Shown piece by piece: positions 8,509-17,005 of a stretch of 64,000 nt of DNA; position 1 is the stretch's first letter, and the number at the start of each line of letters is the position of its first letter. The DNA lies in NCBI GenBank assembly GCA_964649815.1, contig CAZYQC010000002.1, positions 1 through 64,000 of the forward strand, in the 5' to 3' direction. Source of the DNA: G013214665 sp964649815. Its GTDB lineage: Bacteria; Pseudomonadota; Alphaproteobacteria; Rhodobacterales; Rhodobacteraceae. The notes below the pieces were generated by a model. The model was not told the origin of the DNA. It did not search any database and saw nothing but the letters and a program-made list of their open reading frames with translations. Made by a program: the position numbers and the translations under genes.

Positions 8509-9264
8509 CTAGAACCGGAACCCCATCAACCAGTCCTGAAACTGGTCGATGTAAAATTGAACGACTGAAGGCATTGAGATCGCAAAGATCAACAGACCAA
8601 AGCCGATAAGCAAAGAGGCCGCGACAAAGAACACTGGAAGCTGCGGCATCAGTCTGTTCGCCAGCCCCATCCCTAGGTTCAACACAACGCCCATCACGAA
8701 AAACGGCGCTGCGATTGCGGTTCCAATATATAGGCTTTGCGCACCCGCTCGCACGATCTGGTCGGCGAGGTCATGTGACATGATCAAACCGGGCGGAAAG
8801 ACATCGTAGCTAGACAGCAGCGCCATAAGGATAATGTGGTGGGTATCTGTGACGAAAACGAGCGCGACAGCCGAGATCAACATCAACGTGGCGACCATTG
8901 TGGCGCCTTCGAACGAGCCGAACGAAGGGCCAAAAGCATTGGCAAGGCCCGAGACCTGGCCGATCTGATACCCGGCAAATTGCATCGAGGCCAAGAGGAT
9001 CCGGGCACATAAACCCATCCACAGGCCGATCAGCACCTCGGCCCCTAAAAGAAGCGCCATCGCCACCAAATTGTCGGGTATCGCCGCAGGCAATTTTACG
9101 ATTGGCAAAAGGGCCGCGCACAAAACCAGCGCAAAGGACAACCGGGCGCGCAGGGGGATCTGCACTTCTCCAAAGCCCGGCATGAACATCAAGGCGGAAC
9201 CGATGCGGGCAACGACAAGGAAATAGGAAAAGATCAATGCCGCGACAAAGCCGTCCAAGGTCAT
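8509..9264 (-). CDS. fliR: Flagellar export gate protein FliR
   Basis: FliR is an inner-membrane export gate subunit packed with FliP and FliQ. The 251-residue product is almost entirely membrane helices. Motifs such as FMPGFGEVQIPLRARLSFAL near the N-terminus and GIVLNLGMGLANRLMPQLPVF-like (here VVLNLGMGLANRLMPQLPVF) are typical. The frame is open to a TTG at 9285, but the ATG at 9264, one base after the flhA stop, gives the standard length. Confidence 0.97.
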   Translation of the reverse strand: MTLDGFVAALIFSYFLVVARIGSALMFMPGFGEVQIPLRARLSFALVLCAALLPIVKLPAAIPDNLVAMALLLGAEVLIGLWMGLCARILLASMQFAGYQIGQVSGLANAFGPSFGSFEGATMVATLMLISAVALVFVTDTHHIILMALLSSYDVFPPGLIMSHDLADQIVRAGAQSLYIGTAIAAPFFVMGVVLNLGMGLANRLMPQLPVFFVAASLLIGFGLLIFAISMPSVVQFYIDQFQDWLMGFRF

Positions 9265-9265
9265 C

Positions 9266-11368
9266 TTAGGACCCCAGCGTGCCAACCGTCCGCAGCGACG
9301 ATTTGCGATGCACTTCGTTGTGCGAGATGACGTTGGTCATTGGGCTGACGCGTTCCAAGATAGACCGCAAATAGGGGCGCACTTTGGGTGTCACGAGAAT
9401 TGCAGGCCACTGATCCCCGTCAGAGAACTTTTGAATCTCTTGGCGCAGCAACAGCACAAGCTCTTGAACTCGCGTTGGCGAGAGCAGGAACGTTTCCTGG
9501 CCGTCAGTGGTCGAAATCGAATTCGCCAGCTCCGTTTCCCATTCCGCGCCGAGGTTGATCACGGGGACATAGCCCTGTTCATCCGTCAAGGACTGGCAAA
9601 TCTGCTTGGACAGCTTTCCGCGCACATGCTCGACAATCATCTTGATGTTCTGAGTAGAGGCCGTGGCCTCGGCAATCGCCTCGATGATTTTCGGCAAGTT
9701 TCGGATCGAAACGCGCTCTGACAACAGGGCCTGGAGAACATGCTGCAACGTGACAGCAGGAGAGTTCGCAGCGCAATCGCTGAGCAGCTTTTGGTATTCT
9801 TTCGGAAGCCCATCGATCAAAGCTTGCGTCGCCTCATAGGACAGAATTTCGGGCATATGCTCTTTGATCACTTCGGTCAGATGCGTGGTGATCACGCTCT
9901 CTGGGTCGACCACAGTGTGACCATCGGCCTCGGCCAGCGCCGCGTTGTCCTCATCAACCCACAGCGCGTTCAATCCAAAGGTCGGTTCGCGCGTTTTCTC
10001 GCCAGGGATGTCCAGATCTTCGCCCGACGGGTTGATGACCATCATCATCAGCGGATTGACCATGCCCTTGGCGGTTTCCACACCCTGAAGGGATATCGTG
10101 TAGGTGTTGCTTGGCAGGTCTGGATCATCCTTGATGCGCACCGGCGGCAAGACAAACCCATACTCTTTGATGAACAAGGTCCGCAGACTTTTGACCTTGC
10201 TTGGCAGGATTGAGTCGACGGACGTAATCAGCGTCAGCAGGCCACCGCCCAGGTTCAGGCGCACATCGTCGACCCGCAGCATATCGGGGATGCTTTCTTC
10301 TTCATCCGGGTCGGCCTGGTCGACCTGTTGGGCTTGCGCACGCTCCAAAGCTTCGCGTCGCGCGATGTGCTGCTGCATCAGATAACCCGCAGTCGCGAGC
10401 AACGCAGCCAGCGGCAGGAATATGACCTGCGGAAAGCCCGGCAGCCAGCCAATCGCAAAGACCAAAGCCGCCGAGAGGTACAGCGCCTTGGGAAAGTTGC
10501 CAAGTTGGGACAAAACCGCTTCGTTTGCAGCGCCCTTGGTGCGCCCCTTGGTCACCAACAGACCTGCAGAGAGCGACACGACCAAAGCGGGGATCTGGGT
10601 GACAAGGCCGTCACCAATCGTCAGGACCGAGTAATTGTTGATCGCCTGACCGGCGGTCAGATCCTTGGTCGTCATCCCGATGATGATACCGCCAATCACA
10701 TTGATCAGTGTAATAACGATGCCAGCGACCGCGTCCCCACGCACAAACTTTGACGCACCGTCCATCGAGCCGAAAAAGGCGCTTTCTTCTTCAACCTGTT
10801 TGCGGCGCTGTTTGGCTTCGGCTTCATCGATCACGCCAGCGGCCAAGTCAGCATCAATCGCCATTTGTTTGCCTGGCATCGCGTCCAAAGAGAACCTGGC
10901 TGCGACTTCGGCAATGCGGGTCGAACCTTTGGTGATCACGATGAAGTTGATGATAACCAGAATGGTGAAAACGATGATCCCAATGATGAAATCACCACCA
11001 ACGATGAAACTGGCAAAGCCTTGAATGACTTGGCCGGCCGCGTCTGGCCCGGTGTGACCCTCGCTCAGGATAAGCCGTGTGGACGAGATGTTGAGCGCCA
11101 AGCGCAACATCGTCACCACCAGCAAGATCGTCGGGAAGGAATCGAATTCCAGAGGTGTCTTGATCCACAAGGCGACCATCAAAATCAGCACCGACAAGGA
11201 AATCGACATCGCCAGACCAAAGTCCAGCAGGAACGCTGGCAAAGGAATAAACAACATCACCAAGATCAGCATCACACCGATGGCGAACAGGATGTCCCGA
11301 TTGTTTTGCCCTAAAGACGAATAGTCGAAGGCAAAGATCGATTGCGGTGTGACCCTGCTTTCACTCAT
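9266..11368 (-). CDS. flhA: Flagellar export gate protein FlhA
   Basis: FlhA is the large export gate subunit that uses the proton motive force and docks export substrates and chaperones. The 700-residue product has about eight membrane helices in its first ~330 residues, the FHIPEP-type conserved loop (RIAEVAARFSLDAMPGKQMAID), and a cytoplasmic C-terminal substrate-docking domain. The start overlaps the end of sltF by 4 bp. Confidence 0.98.
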   Translation of the reverse strand: MSESRVTPQSIFAFDYSSLGQNNRDILFAIGVMLILVMLFIPLPAFLLDFGLAMSISLSVLILMVALWIKTPLEFDSFPTILLVVTMLRLALNISSTRLILSEGHTGPDAAGQVIQGFASFIVGGDFIIGIIVFTILVIINFIVITKGSTRIAEVAARFSLDAMPGKQMAIDADLAAGVIDEAEAKQRRKQVEEESAFFGSMDGASKFVRGDAVAGIVITLINVIGGIIIGMTTKDLTAGQAINNYSVLTIGDGLVTQIPALVVSLSAGLLVTKGRTKGAANEAVLSQLGNFPKALYLSAALVFAIGWLPGFPQVIFLPLAALLATAGYLMQQHIARREALERAQAQQVDQADPDEEESIPDMLRVDDVRLNLGGGLLTLITSVDSILPSKVKSLRTLFIKEYGFVLPPVRIKDDPDLPSNTYTISLQGVETAKGMVNPLMMMVINPSGEDLDIPGEKTREPTFGLNALWVDEDNAALAEADGHTVVDPESVITTHLTEVIKEHMPEILSYEATQALIDGLPKEYQKLLSDCAANSPAVTLQHVLQALLSERVSIRNLPKIIEAIAEATASTQNIKMIVEHVRGKLSKQICQSLTDEQGYVPVINLGAEWETELANSISTTDGQETFLLSPTRVQELVLLLRQEIQKFSDGDQWPAILVTPKVRPYLRSILERVSPMTNVISHNEVHRKSSLRTVGTLGS

Positions 11369-12207
11369 TCGGCATCACTCGGTGGCTGGCTGACGACAAA
11401 GACGCTTTGAAGCGGCATTGCGGTGTAAATGGAATGCACCCCTGTTGCGCCAAAGGTCGCCTCAGAGGCCAAATCAGAGGACCAGTGAATCTCGGGGAGA
11501 GGGACTTCCAAAGGTGCTGCGGTCGGTTCATCATCCGCTGTCGCCATGATGACCAGATCGCCAATCGCCTCGAGACCACGCTCGGCACGGCGCTTGTTTT
11601 GACTAAGCTTGCTTAGGTACAGCGTTTTGAACTTTTCGGTCGCTGAATGATAACGCCCGGCGGCTTCCCACCAACTTCCGGTTTCTTTGCGCAGATCAAG
11701 CAAGAAACGCGCGGCGTAATCTACATTTGCGACCGGATCCATCGCGTGATCCAAGTCGCGGAACGCGTGGCCGTGCCAGCGCAAGTTCACTTGCATACAG
11801 CCAACGTCGATAGACTGAATGCCGGACGCTTGTTTTGCCCGAACCCAGGATTTGAGCGAGGATTTATCGCGCAGAAACGCCCCCTCTCCGACAGCGTTCG
11901 CAGTCCAAGGCCAAACGGTATCCACGCCGTCCACATTGCGGCCCGCCTCTTGCAAACCGATGGCCAGCAACAGATTGTCCGGGATGCCATAGCGCACCTG
12001 CGCCTCAAAGATCTGCGTCAGACACACAGCCTCTGAGGTGGGCATCTGTAAGACGATCGGGGCCTGGAGGGGTTCAACAGGGCGCGGTGTGGGCGAATTG
12101 TAGAGGCTCGTCCAAAATTCATAGGCCTGAGACGGCGCAGAAAGCGCCAAAAGGACTGCCACGGCAATCCCCTGCACCTTGATATTGGACCGCATCCGCC
12201 CAAGCAT
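11365..12207 (-). CDS. sltF: Flagellum-specific lytic transglycosylase (SltF-like)
   Basis: The 280-residue secreted protein has a signal peptide (about residues 1-28, ending SAPSQA) and a lysozyme-like SLT domain. Its probable catalytic glutamate is in AIGLQEAGR, and the domain also contains WPWTANAVGEG and a conserved QVNLRWHG. In Rhodobacter sphaeroides SltF opens peptidoglycan for the rod and acts with a FlgJ that lacks a muramidase domain. The same division of labour is seen here, since flgJ encodes only 105 residues. The frame continues upstream inside fliQ. The ATG at 12207 overlaps the fliQ stop by one base (TGATG) and precedes the signal peptide, so it was chosen. Confidence 0.88.
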   Translation of the reverse strand: MLGRMRSNIKVQGIAVAVLLALSAPSQAYEFWTSLYNSPTPRPVEPLQAPIVLQMPTSEAVCLTQIFEAQVRYGIPDNLLLAIGLQEAGRNVDGVDTVWPWTANAVGEGAFLRDKSSLKSWVRAKQASGIQSIDVGCMQVNLRWHGHAFRDLDHAMDPVANVDYAARFLLDLRKETGSWWEAAGRYHSATEKFKTLYLSKLSQNKRRAERGLEAIGDLVIMATADDEPTAAPLEVPLPEIHWSSDLASEATFGATGVHSIYTAMPLQSVFVVSQPPSDAE

Positions 12208-12476
12208 CAGCCGAACCCGTTCACGATAAAGTCGAACACCACGTCCGTGAGGCCGGTCAATGACGCGAACATGAACGGAAGCGTCAAAGCGACCGTCAAA
12301 AAGATCGCTGCGATCTTTGGCACAAAGGTCAGCGTCATTTCCTGGATTTGGGTCAGCGCCTGGAAAAATGCGATGACCAGACCAACGGCAAGCGCAATCA
12401 CAAGCACAGGCGCGGACGCCCAAAGCGTGATCATAATCGTCTGGCGGATAACATCATAGGCTGTGGTTGCGTCCAT
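12207..12476 (-). CDS. fliQ: Flagellar export gate protein FliQ
   Basis: FliQ is a small two-helix subunit of the export gate. The 89-residue length is standard. The first helix is ITLWASAPVLVIALAVGLVI and the second lies at about 50-75. The central motif FFQALTQIQEMTLTFVPKI is diagnostic of the FliQ/SpaQ family. It lies between fliE and sltF in the leftward flgB operon. Confidence 0.97.
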   Translation of the reverse strand: MDATTAYDVIRQTIMITLWASAPVLVIALAVGLVIAFFQALTQIQEMTLTFVPKIAAIFLTVALTLPFMFASLTGLTDVVFDFIVNGFG

Positions 12477-12490
12477 TCGATCAGCCCCAG

Positions 12491-12823
12491 TTAAATCGGC
12501 ATACGCAGCACTTCTTGGTAGGCTTCCACGAGTTTGTCGCGCAGCGCGACGGAAACCTGAACCGTGCTTTCCATTGCCATCGTCGCTTCGACGACTTGCT
12601 GGATCGTGGCGTCGCCCGACATGCCTGCTATGGCCGTTTGATCGCCTGCGCGTACCGTCTCGACCGCGTTGGCTGCAGCATCGGCGACCATCTGAGAAAA
12701 GTTCTGCGCCTGAGAGGCCGCCTCGGCCGTGGGCATTGCATCGCCCGTGACCTTCTTTTGGGTCGAATTGGCATACGCGGCCTGAACCTGCGCTGCGGAT
12801 CGGATGGATGCGAAATCAGCCAT
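12491..12823 (-). CDS. fliE: Flagellar MS ring-rod junction protein FliE
   Basis: FliE joins the MS ring/export gate to the proximal rod and is exported first. The 110-residue product shows the family features: a central FSQMVADAAANAVETV stretch and a C-terminal VSVALRDKLVEAYQEVLRMPI, where the ending KLVEAYQEIMRMQV-like is typical. It follows flgC in the rod operon flgB-flgC-fliE. Confidence 0.95.
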   Translation of the reverse strand: MADFASIRSAAQVQAAYANSTQKKVTGDAMPTAEAASQAQNFSQMVADAAANAVETVRAGDQTAIAGMSGDATIQQVVEATMAMESTVQVSVALRDKLVEAYQEVLRMPI

Positions 12824-12832
12824 CTTTACCCC

Positions 12833-13243
12833 TTATTGCAACATATCGACGAGAAGCCGCCGCATAGAGCGTGCGTTGTCCATCATGGACAAATTCGCTT
12901 CATAGCTGCGCGCCGCTTCCCGCATATTGCTCATTTCAATCAATGGGTTGACGTTTGGCATTTTGACATAGCCGTTTTCATCAGCCGCGGGATGCGTCGG
13001 CTCGTACTTTAGCTTAAAGCCGCTGTTGTTCTGGTCGACCTGCGCGACCTGCACCAGCGAGGCATCTACACCCTGAAGCGGCGCTGCCTCAAACGTGATG
13101 GACTTGCGCGCGTAGGGATCGCCGCCCGGTGTTTGCGAGGTCGAATAGGCGTTTGCGACGTTCTCTGAAACGATGCGCAAACGTTCGGATTGAGCCTTCA
13201 TTCCGCTGGAGGCGATCGTGGTGATAAGTCTAAGTGAATCCAT
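12833..13243 (-). CDS. flgC: Flagellar rod protein FlgC
   Basis: FlgC is a proximal rod subunit. At 136 residues it has the axial-protein N-terminus with IVSENVANAYS (the SENIANA-type rod motif), the FlgC-specific PYARKSITFEA region, the motif HPAADENGYVKMPNVN, and the C-terminal helix MREAARSYEANLSMMDNARSM. It lies between flgB and fliE. Confidence 0.97.
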   Translation of the reverse strand: MDSLRLITTIASSGMKAQSERLRIVSENVANAYSTSQTPGGDPYARKSITFEAAPLQGVDASLVQVAQVDQNNSGFKLKYEPTHPAADENGYVKMPNVNPLIEMSNMREAARSYEANLSMMDNARSMRRLLVDMLQ

Positions 13244-13259
13244 CTATGTGCCCCCTCTT

Positions 13260-13613
13260 CTATCGACCAGTGGCGACCGAAATCAGCATCTGGTGCGCCT
13301 TTTTGTAGAGGTTGGCCGCGATGCGATACTGACCAGCGTTCGAAGACGCTTCGAGTATCTGCTCTTCCAGAACCACGTTGTTGCCGGTGATGTCCTCGCC
13401 CCAGGTGGCTTTGACTTCGCGAATTTCCGCGGCACGTCCATCGGCCACACCGGGCGAGTTCGCCATGTAACTCTTAAAGCTCTCAACGTCTTTGGCCCGG
13501 TATTCGGCAACGTCAGCATTGGCGATGTTTTCTGACGTGACGCGCTGGCGATCCGACAACCACTTCAAGCGCTGCGATGCAATTTGGAAAAGCGTTGTTT
13601 CTTGCAAGTTCAT
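13260..13613 (-). CDS. flgB: Flagellar rod protein FlgB
   Basis: FlgB is the first proximal rod subunit. The 117-residue product has the axial motif VTSENIANADVAEYRAKDV near residues 25-43 and a C-terminal helix that pairs with it. It heads the leftward operon flgB-flgC-fliE-fliQ-sltF-flhA-fliR-flhB. A CtrA box with a TATAAA -10 element lies 25-61 bp upstream. Confidence 0.95.
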   Translation of the reverse strand: MNLQETTLFQIASQRLKWLSDRQRVTSENIANADVAEYRAKDVESFKSYMANSPGVADGRAAEIREVKATWGEDITGNNVVLEEQILEASSNAGQYRIAANLYKKAHQMLISVATGR

Positions 13614-13637
13614 CGTAGACTCACCTCTCTACCAAGG

Positions 13638-13674
13638 TTTATACCAAGTAAAAGGTAGGTTAACAAAGGATTAA
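13638..13674 (-). promoter_or_regulatory. CtrA box and -10 element upstream of flgB (between flgB and fliI)
   Basis: TTAACAAAGGATTAA (13660-13674) is a perfect TTAA-N7-TTAA box. Leftward, TATAAA (13643-13638) follows after exactly 16 nt and would start the flgB operon. On the other strand the box ends only 12 bp before the fliI start codon, too close for the same promoter geometry. Confidence 0.75.
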
Positions 13675-13686
13675 ATCTTCATATTC

Positions 13687-15105
13687 ATGGATAATCATCT
13701 GGAAGATAAGATTTACTCTGTTTCTCGCTCAAGAATCAGCGGAAAGGTTAGCTCTATTTCGGGCCTAAACATGTCTGTTCTTGGCCTATCCGGCTTTGTA
13801 GACGTGGGAAGCCGCTGCAACGTGGCGGCTAAACATGGCGCGATTCCCGCAGAGGTGATCGCCATCGGGCATGAGCATGTCACGCTTTTGCCGTTTGGAA
13901 CCTGGGACGGTGTCTCGGTCGGTGACACGGTCGAGATCGTGGAGTTTGCAGACCTGATCACGCCTGACGAAACCTGGCTTGGCAAGGTCGTCGATGCGCT
14001 GGGGCAACCTTTGGACACCTCTGCCTTTGCACCGCGCCCGCGCAGGACTGGCGCGTCCTCGGGCGCGGCGCCGATCAAAGCGCTCGCCCGGCGGCGCGTC
14101 GGCGGAAAGCTGGAAACGAAAATCGCGGGCCTGGATATCTTTGTTCCGCTTTGTCAGGGGCAAAGAGTTGGGGTTTTCGCGGGCTCTGGCGTCGGAAAGT
14201 CGACCCTGATGGCCATGCTCGCGCGAAATACCAACGCGGATGTCGTCGTGATTGGCCTGGTGGGCGAGCGGGGACGCGAGGTTCAGGAGTTTATCGACGA
14301 AGATCTGGGGCCAGAGGGCCTCAAGAAATCGGTTATCGTCGTCGCAACCGGGGATGAGGCCCCCTTGCTGCGCAAACATGCTGCGCTGACGGCGACGCGG
14401 ATTGCCGAGCGGTTCCGCCAAGACGGCAAACACGTGTTGTTGCTGATCGACAGCATCACCCGATTTGCAATGGCGCAGAGGGAGATCGGGCTGACCCGCG
14501 GCGAACCGCTGGCAAATCGCGGCTATCCGGCCACCGTTTTTTCCGAGTTGCCTCGTCTTCTGGAACGGTCGGGCCCAGGACGTACCAATGAAGGTGATAT
14601 TACCGCCGTTTACACGGTGCTTGTTGATGGCGACGATATGAATGAACCGGTATCTGACGCGGCGCGCGGTATTTTGGACGGTCATATCGTGCTGGACCGG
14701 AAAGTGGCCGAAAGCGGGCGTTATCCTGCGATCGACTTGTTGTCGTCCATCTCGCGCATGCTGCCGGGTTGCCACAGCCCAGAGGAATACGAGATCACGC
14801 TCGCCGCGCGCAAGGCGCTGGGTCGATATCAGGATATGGAAGATCTGATCCGCGTCGGAGCATACCGCCCCGGCAGCGACCCCGAAGTGGACGCAGCCGT
14901 ACGCTTTCACGCAACCGCGACGGCCCTCTTAACGCAGAGAAAAGACAATCCGATTAACGCGGACGAAGCCTTTGCCCAAATCTACAGATTGATGTTGGAA
15001 GCCGGGATAGACGATCCGCTGTCGAAACTTTTTGACGCAGCACCGCCGCCGGATGGCCTTGAGCGTAATGCCGGCCACCTAGAACACGGTGACCGGCTGA
15101 GCTAG
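13687..15105 (+). CDS. fliI: Flagellar export ATPase FliI
   Basis: FliI is the F1-beta-like ATPase that unloads chaperone-substrate complexes at the export gate. The 472-residue product has Walker A GSGVGKST at residues 166-173, a Walker B region VLLLIDSITRFAMAQ, and the family sequence GLTRGEPLANRGYPATVFSELP. The start at 13687 has only a distant AAGGA. The N-terminal ~20 residues are the least certain. It is divergent from flgB and has no same-strand neighbour. Confidence 0.97.
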   Translation: MDNHLEDKIYSVSRSRISGKVSSISGLNMSVLGLSGFVDVGSRCNVAAKHGAIPAEVIAIGHEHVTLLPFGTWDGVSVGDTVEIVEFADLITPDETWLGKVVDALGQPLDTSAFAPRPRRTGASSGAAPIKALARRRVGGKLETKIAGLDIFVPLCQGQRVGVFAGSGVGKSTLMAMLARNTNADVVVIGLVGERGREVQEFIDEDLGPEGLKKSVIVVATGDEAPLLRKHAALTATRIAERFRQDGKHVLLLIDSITRFAMAQREIGLTRGEPLANRGYPATVFSELPRLLERSGPGRTNEGDITAVYTVLVDGDDMNEPVSDAARGILDGHIVLDRKVAESGRYPAIDLLSSISRMLPGCHSPEEYEITLAARKALGRYQDMEDLIRVGAYRPGSDPEVDAAVRFHATATALLTQRKDNPINADEAFAQIYRLMLEAGIDDPLSKLFDAAPPPDGLERNAGHLEHGDRLS

Positions 15106-15121
15106 TGGAGGGACTTAGTCA

Positions 15122-15143
15122 GGCCCCCCTCGTCTGGGGGGAA
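15122..15143. terminator. Weak hairpin between fliI and flagellin gene
   Basis: CCCCCC and GGGGGG (15124-15129 and 15136-15141) enclose TCGTCT between the convergent fliI and flagellin genes. No clear T tract follows, so it may be a weak or factor-assisted terminator or an mRNA 3' end stabiliser. Confidence 0.4.
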
Positions 15144-15207
15144 ACTTGTTCAATCATTACCTACTGGTTCCAGACTGAGGGGGTAGCCTCCTGAAACCTA
15201 TTACTCT

Positions 15208-16029
15208 TTACCGGAACAAGCTCAGAATGTTTTGCGGCGACTGGTTCGCAATTGAGAGAGACTGCGTTGCCAGCTGCTGCTGCACCTGGAAGGCCTGAAG
15301 TCTTGCGGCTTCTTCTTCCATATTTGCGTCGACCATCGCGGATACGCCGGAATCCAGAGTATCGGTCAGGGCGTCAAGAAACTGCATCTGGCCTTCGAGT
15401 GTCTTTTCGCTAACACCAAGGCTGGTTGCAGCCGTGATCGATGCGGCCAAAGCACCTTCTGCGGTTGACAGGTCAGCTTCGAGGTCGGTCGACGTGGTCA
15501 AGTCAATGCCGGACAAAGTCGTCTGGATCGCGGCAAGGTCGACGGAGTTGAAGCTGATGGTTGTTGTGGCGAACGAACCGCCGGACCGTGTAATACCTGT
15601 CACCACGGATACGGATGCCGCAGCGCTTACCAAATCATCACCGTTAAATGTGGACTGGCTGATCGCAGAGCCGATCTGCGCGACCAATGAGTCTAGTTCA
15701 GACTGAACATCGGCGAGGTTGATACCGTTGCCTTGTGCAAACGCGACGCGTTCAACAAAGCTTTCTGCCAGATTGCTGACGGTTTCTGCGCCAAGACGTG
15801 CCGTTGCGACAGAGTTTTTCGTGGATGTCATGCCTTCGTTGATGGCTTTGAACATCCCGCTATCGCCGGACATTGTTTCCGAAATGGCAAAATACGCGGC
15901 GTTTTCTTTACCGGAACGAATGGCAAGTCCGCTTGATACGCGGTTCTGGGTCTCGTTCAGGCCACGGTTCACATTGTTCAGTGTGGCAAGCGCCACCATG
16001 GCCGAATTATTCGTGAGAATGGACGACAT
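15208..16029 (-). CDS. fliC: Flagellin
   Basis: This is the filament subunit, exported and polymerised under the cap. The 273-residue product has the conserved D0/D1 N-terminus (SSILTNNSAMVALATLNNVNR, NRVSSGLAIRSGKENAAYFAIS) and the matching C-terminus (LQAFQVQQQLATQSLSIANQS, ending ILSLFR). A short variable centre lies between them. It is the only flagellin gene in the window. GGAGAG precedes the ATG, and a CtrA box lies 91 bp upstream. The flagellin regulators flbT and flaF, often adjacent in alphaproteobacteria, are not present here. Confidence 0.97.
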   Translation of the reverse strand: MSSILTNNSAMVALATLNNVNRGLNETQNRVSSGLAIRSGKENAAYFAISETMSGDSGMFKAINEGMTSTKNSVATARLGAETVSNLAESFVERVAFAQGNGINLADVQSELDSLVAQIGSAISQSTFNGDDLVSAAASVSVVTGITRSGGSFATTTISFNSVDLAAIQTTLSGIDLTTSTDLEADLSTAEGALAASITAATSLGVSEKTLEGQMQFLDALTDTLDSGVSAMVDANMEEEAARLQAFQVQQQLATQSLSIANQSPQNILSLFR

Positions 16030-16097
16030 TTAATGCTCTCCTCAATCCTCTTTTTTAGTTCAGTCTTCTGACTGACATCGGCTTTTTGATGCCGACA

Positions 16098-16134
16098 CAA
16101 ATACTTAAGAGCACATCGGTTAAAGCAGAGTTAA
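16098..16134 (-). promoter_or_regulatory. CtrA box upstream of the flagellin gene
   Basis: TTAAAGCAGAGTTAAC (perfect TTAA-N7-TTAA at 16120-16134) lies upstream of the flagellin gene. Leftward, TATTTG (16103-16098) follows after 16 nt, the same spacing as at flgB, though it is a poor -10 hexamer. The implied 5' leader is about 60 nt. Confidence 0.65.
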
Positions 16135-16174
16135 CGTTTTCTCAAGTTGTCCACAGGGGGCAAGAATTGTAAAA

Positions 16175-16657
16175 TCAAAAGGCGCTGTCGAAGCCTTTGT
16201 TCTTGCCGCTAGACGTATCGGCCCGTTTACCCGAATGCCCGTAGAGGCCATCTAAACCTCTACGTTCATTGGCTTTTTCGACTTCTCGCACGATTGTCTT
16301 AGCCGCGGCCGCCATCCTGGACAAAAGGAGTGTGTCTTCTTCGATACGGTCCTTTAATTCTTTGAGAAGGCTGTCCAAACGGTACTTTTTCGCAATTTCG
16401 TTGCCCAAAAACGGCTCAACCAACGGCGCGCGCAGCTCGAGCCACTTAAAAAGTTTCGACTTGCTTTCGAACAGCTCGTTCACGCGCTCAAGCTCACCGG
16501 ATTTGATGGCGGCGATCTCTTGCGAAAGCAGCGTCAAAATCTCTCGGATTTTGACCGTATACGCCTCAACGTTGCGCGCATCTTCCGCCGTAGGTAGGAC
16601 GGCATCGCCGGACTGAGCCGCGCCAGCGTCCATTTGTCGTTTCCCAAATCGAAACAT
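16175..16657 (-). CDS. flgN: FlgN-like flagellar export chaperone
   Basis: The 160-residue cytoplasmic protein is mostly helical (residues 25-130, heptad-rich) with a disordered Gly/Lys-rich tail. It resembles the FlgN family of chaperones for the hook-filament junction proteins FlgK and FlgL. Motif support is limited (the LTLLSQEIAAIKSGELERV stretch has the FlgN pattern). The position after flgI-flgJ fits. AAGGGGGGC precedes the ATG. Confidence 0.75.
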   Translation of the reverse strand: MFRFGKRQMDAGAAQSGDAVLPTAEDARNVEAYTVKIREILTLLSQEIAAIKSGELERVNELFESKSKLFKWLELRAPLVEPFLGNEIAKKYRLDSLLKELKDRIEEDTLLLSRMAAAAKTIVREVEKANERRGLDGLYGHSGKRADTSSGKNKGFDSAF

Positions 16658-16687
16658 TAAGCCCCCCTTTGCCTGACGCTACTTTCC

Positions 16688-17005
16688 TTAGTTCGTGTCT
16701 GTTTTGCGCCCGGCCTCATAGGCGCCGATCATATCTTGAACTGGTGCCGCAAGTCCCAAGCCGCCTTGCTCGACCAAAGATTTTGCGACAGCTTCGGACA
16801 TGAATGACCGCCACATCTCGGCCTGCTTTTCTCCGCCAAAGGCGCTGGTCGGTAAGGTTTTCATCATCTCATCAACGAACTGCGTGACGAAAACCGTTTC
16901 AAATTCTTGCCCCAAGGCACTTGGGTCTGTCTGGGCCACACGCTTGGCCTCTCCCAATGCCTGCTGCAAAAAGTCGTAGTTTACCTGAGGCCCCGGAAGA
17001 TCCAT
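16688..17005 (-). CDS. flgJ: Rod-binding protein FlgJ (single-domain, no muramidase)
   Basis: The 105-residue product corresponds to the N-terminal rod-scaffolding domain of FlgJ only: FETVFVTQFVDEMMKTLP, then FGGEKQAEMWRSFMSEAVAKSL. Enterobacterial FlgJ is about 310 residues because it also carries a peptidoglycan hydrolase. Here that activity is probably supplied by sltF. Its ATG overlaps the flgI stop by one base, so the two are co-translated. Confidence 0.9.
   Translation of the reverse strand: MDLPGPQVNYDFLQQALGEAKRVAQTDPSALGQEFETVFVTQFVDEMMKTLPTSAFGGEKQAEMWRSFMSEAVAKSLVEQGGLGLAAPVQDMIGAYEAGRKTDTN

Noticed and set aside
13786..14910. Long open frame (374 codons) antisense to fliI
   Set aside because: It is a shadow of the fliI coding sequence. 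The composition is atypical (Arg/His/Gln-rich), with no domain and no ribosome-binding site.
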